Assembly (NCBI GenBank): GCA_964464635.1 | Contig: CAYXGT010000018.1 | Span: 1-35,192 of the forward strand | DNA length: 35,192 nt | Direction of reading: 5' to 3' | Source of the DNA: CAYLMG01 sp964464635 | GTDB lineage: Bacteria; Planctomycetota; Phycisphaerae; Sedimentisphaerales; Anaerobacaceae | Program-made: the position numbers and the translations under genes | Part shown: in pieces, positions 34,165-35,192 of the stretch | How positions within the stretch are numbered: the first letter of the stretch is position 1 | Layout: every line of letters begins with the position of its first letter | Notes under the pieces: model-generated | What the model saw: only the letters and a program-made list of their open reading frames with translations | Databases searched by the model: none | What the model was told of the DNA's origin: nothing

Positions 34165-35192
34165 ATGGACAGCATACTAATTGAAATCGGGCTTCCTGAG
34201 GTTCTCGTGCCGATAATAACCTTTGTTTTGGGGATTTGCCTGGCTGCGATAGTGTACCAGATGGTATCCAGGACGAGAACGAAAACCTTCGAACAGGATA
34301 TGGAGCGCCAAATCGAGGGCGCAAAAAGAGAGGCTGAAAACATAATTAAATCCGCACAGATAGATGCGGCGGCGGAAACCATCAAGAAAAAGGAAGAGTT
34401 TGCAAAAGAGGCGAACCAGATACGCGGCGAGATGCGCGAGATTGAAGTAAGATTGACGAAGCGTGAAGATACTATCGACAGGCAGGTTGAACAGCTTCAG
34501 CAACGGGAAAAAGAACTGGGCAAGCAGGAGAAAGAAGTTGAAAGAAGATTCGAAAACATCGGCAACAGGGAGAAAGAGCTGTCGGCTTTGCTGGCTCAGC
34601 AGAAAAATCAGCTGCTGAAGATTACAGCGATGAGCGTTGAAGAGGCGAAGCAGATGCTGCTTAAAAGGCTTGAGGATGAATGTGAGCATGAGATGTCGGC
34701 TTTAATCGCCCGCAAGCTCGAAGAAGCGAATGAAACTGTTGATGACAAGAGCCGTGAGATTATCAGCACGGCCGTTCAGCGCTATGCTGCTGAGCATACC
34801 TGCGAGGTCACCGTCTCGACGGTCGAGATTCCTAATGATGATATGAAGGGTCGAATCATCGGTAGAGAGGGGCGCAATATCAGAGCGTTCGAAAAGGCTA
34901 CGGGTGTGGATGTCATCGTCGATGACACGCCCGGTATGATTGTTGTCAGCGGTTTCAGCCCTGTCAGACGCGAGGTTGCGCGTCTTTCTATGGAAAGGCT
35001 TATACAGGATGGCCGGATACATCCGTCCCGGATTGAAGAGCTTGTTGCCCAGACGAAAAAAGATGTTAACCTTAAGGTACTGCAGCTTGGCAAAGATGCC
35101 GCTGTGGAGGCCAATGTCAGGGGTCTGAGTAACAGGATTCTCAGTTTGCTTGGTGCTCTTAATTACAGGACGAGTTACGGCCAGAACGTGCT
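34165..35192 (+). CDS. rny: Ribonuclease Y, N-terminal part (3' end outside window)
   Basis: Membrane-anchored endoribonuclease that starts mRNA decay. Residues 10-33 form the N-terminal membrane helix. A long coiled coil follows (about 40-200), rich in Glu, Lys and Arg. The KH RNA-binding domain has MKGRIIGREGRNIRAFEKAT near 227-246. The frame is open at the window edge at the start of the HD domain (LNYRTSYGQN), so the catalytic HD residues are not visible. The start is the ATG at 34165 with AAAGGTG upstream. It has a long structured leader and its own promoter. Confidence 0.95.
   Translation, partial: MDSILIEIGLPEVLVPIITFVLGICLAAIVYQMVSRTRTKTFEQDMERQIEGAKREAENIIKSAQIDAAAETIKKKEEFAKEANQIRGEMREIEVRLTKREDTIDRQVEQLQQREKELGKQEKEVERRFENIGNREKELSALLAQQKNQLLKITAMSVEEAKQMLLKRLEDECEHEMSALIARKLEEANETVDDKSREIISTAVQRYAAEHTCEVTVSTVEIPNDDMKGRIIGREGRNIRAFEKATGVDVIVDDTPGMIVVSGFSPVRREVARLSMERLIQDGRIHPSRIEELVAQTKKDVNLKVLQLGKDAAVEANVRGLSNRILSLLGALNYRTSYGQNV

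Overview
The window reads as a stretch of bacterial chromosome with dense housekeeping genes on both strands. It is most likely from the Planctomycetota, class Phycisphaerae. This is an inference from gene style and order, not a proven identity: a dnaN-dciA-gyrB replication cluster without dnaA or recF, RNase Y, an ECF sigma factor paired with a membrane anti-sigma-like protein, many lipoproteins and secreted proteins of unknown function, and a very large 2-hydroxyacyl-CoA-dehydratase-type activase. I see no phage genes, transposase, CRISPR array or tRNA.

Layout. (1) 1-2878, plus strand: the end of an ABC exporter ATPase, its six-helix permease, and a large membrane protein ending in a zinc-ribbon-like motif. 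(2) 2923-3675, minus: a TPR lipoprotein with its own terminator. (3) 3788-6194, plus: an ECF sigma factor, a single-pass anti-sigma-like protein and a secreted protein with a coiled-coil stretch. These lie head to tail and end at a bidirectional terminator. (4) 6294-10371, minus: dnaN, dciA, gyrB. The AT-rich divergent gap upstream has origin-like features. (5) 10826-15785, plus: a MarR regulator behind a near-consensus promoter, then a 1456-residue double activase/dehydratase-like iron-sulfur protein. (6) 15829-16433, plus: RNase P RNA with an unusually long helix near its 3' end. (7) 16465-20984, minus: the branched-chain amino acid operon ilvB-ilvN-ilvC plus a lipoprotein, behind a strong promoter and a 225-nt structured leader. 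(8) 21055-24086, plus: a trypsin-like periplasmic protease and a secreted protein of unknown function. (9) 24129-30351, minus: nusA-infB-rbfA, a degenerate endonuclease III-like gene and hisG. A structured RNA with its own terminator sits upstream of nusA, where rimP is often found. (10) 30613-31165, plus: a DUF985 cupin. (11) 31184-33474, minus: hemL, a possible 21-residue small protein and a four-helix membrane protein. (12) 33605-35192, plus: a promoter, a leader of about 525 nt with wobble-supported helices, and the first two thirds of RNase Y.

The most distinctive content is RNA-level. There are three structured non-coding stretches (RNase P RNA with an expanded terminal helix, a minus-strand RNA before nusA, and the RNase Y leader), and the ilvB leader looks like an attenuator. 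In the two unassigned RNAs the helices contain G-U pairs that would be A-C mismatches on the other strand, which fixes the transcribed strand. At the protein level the notable items are a probable CTG start for infB, a ketol-acid reductoisomerase whose cofactor loop looks NADH-type, and the double activase fusion. Several starts were moved from the longest reading frame to internal codons with good Shine-Dalgarno sites; the reasons are given per gene.
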